This document shows, piece after piece, positions 63,760-64,000 of a DNA stretch of 64,000 bases (position 1 is the stretch's first letter; each line of letters begins with the position of its first letter). Location: the NCBI RefSeq assembly GCF_014696315.1, contig NZ_JACJPX010000029.1, positions 1 to 64,000 of the forward strand, read 5' to 3'. Made by a program: the position numbers and the translations under genes. This DNA is from Calothrix membranacea FACHB-236 (GTDB lineage: Bacteria > Cyanobacteriota > Cyanobacteriia > Cyanobacteriales > Nostocaceae). The notes beneath the pieces are model-generated. The model saw only the letters and a program-made list of their open reading frames with translations. It ran no database searches and was not told the origin of the DNA.

Positions 63760-64000
63760 TTAATAACCTCGTGAGTATCCACTAGCATTTCTTTCCCAAT
63801 TGCCACCACCAGAGCGAGCACCTCTGTCCTCTCGTGGTTTAGCTTTATTAACTTTCATTACACGCCCCATCCATTCAGCACCATCTAAAGCTTCGATAGC
63901 TGCATCTTCTGCGGCTGATGATTCCATTTCCACGAAACCAAAGCCACGTAAGCGACCAGTTTCCCGATCTGTGGGTAATTGAACTCGCTTTACAGTACCG
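63760..64000 (-). CDS. rbp: RNA-binding protein, RRM type (5' end beyond window)
   Basis: The last 80 codons of a minus-strand gene whose start lies outside. Visible: RNP1-type RGFGFVEM in RETGRLRGFGFVEMESSAAE, then DAAIEALDGAEWMGRVMKVN and a Gly/Arg/Ser-rich tail (DRGARSGGGNWERNASGYSR). This is the cyanobacterial RbpA-like family, cold-induced in several species. Stop TAA at 63762-63760. Confidence 0.9.
   Translation of the reverse strand, partial: GTVKRVQLPTDRETGRLRGFGFVEMESSAAEDAAIEALDGAEWMGRVMKVNKAKPREDRGARSGGGNWERNASGYSRGY

Overview
The window is chromosomal DNA of a filamentous, probably heterocyst-forming cyanobacterium (Nostocales type). The evidence is the very frequent octamer GCGATCGC (HIP1), G-rich short tandem heptamer repeats (STRRs) between genes, a CpcT-type phycobiliprotein lyase, a Psb28-type photosystem II protein, an SLH-domain porin, Uma2 nucleases, a fused ModBC transporter and an AiiC-like penicillin acylase. 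No rRNA, CRISPR array or complete insertion sequence was seen. The only tRNA is tRNA-Cys.

Layout. 1-21.5 kb is mostly housekeeping and accessory genes: a 5'-truncated TPR-CHAT protein beside a secreted trypsin-like protease, neutral invertase, ATP adenylyltransferase, a cysteine-desulfurase-like enzyme, an orphan NarL-type response regulator, a Crp-family regulator, amidase, PgeF, BirA, an M23 peptidase, riboflavin synthase, a bifunctional nuclease and an aldo-keto reductase. Intergenic spaces are full of palindromic and MITE-like repeats. 21.5-33.4 kb is a molybdate-type oxyanion locus: a secreted molybdopterin-oxidoreductase-fold protein, an SLH porin, two ModA binding proteins, a fused ModBC permease-ATPase, an XRE regulator with a molybdate-binding-protein-like domain, and an MFS transporter. 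A shared ACCAA-N5-TTGGT palindrome occurs five times in the porin/modA intergenic region, again upstream of the regulator, and as a widely spaced inverted repeat upstream of the second modA.

33,965-42,519 is an 8.5-kb integrative element bounded by a 46-bp direct repeat that is the 3' part of the tRNA-Cys gene. It carries a tyrosine integrase, a VapE-type helicase/NTPase, a TerS-like Zn/HTH protein, a PD-(D/E)xK-like nuclease, several ribbon-helix-helix proteins, an iteron-rich putative origin, and paired integrase arm-type sites at both ends. It has no capsid, tail or conjugation genes. Its DNA differs from the host: GATC occurs only twice in 8.5 kb, both times inside HIP1, while CTAG is abundant. 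It looks like a phage satellite or integrated replicon and is the main candidate for an undescribed system here.

42.5-64 kb returns to host genes: cpcT, a TPR protein, AHL/penicillin acylase, a coiled-coil protein resembling the N-terminal part of Mrr-type restriction proteins, TrmJ-type methyltransferase, a beta-lactamase-like serine hydrolase, Psb28-2, DprA, a DUF218 and DUF2301 pair, a SAM hydrolase, a PEP-CTERM protein, a GAF protein, an RHH/PAS-like overlapping gene pair, CapA, and the 3' part of an RRM RNA-binding protein running off the right edge.
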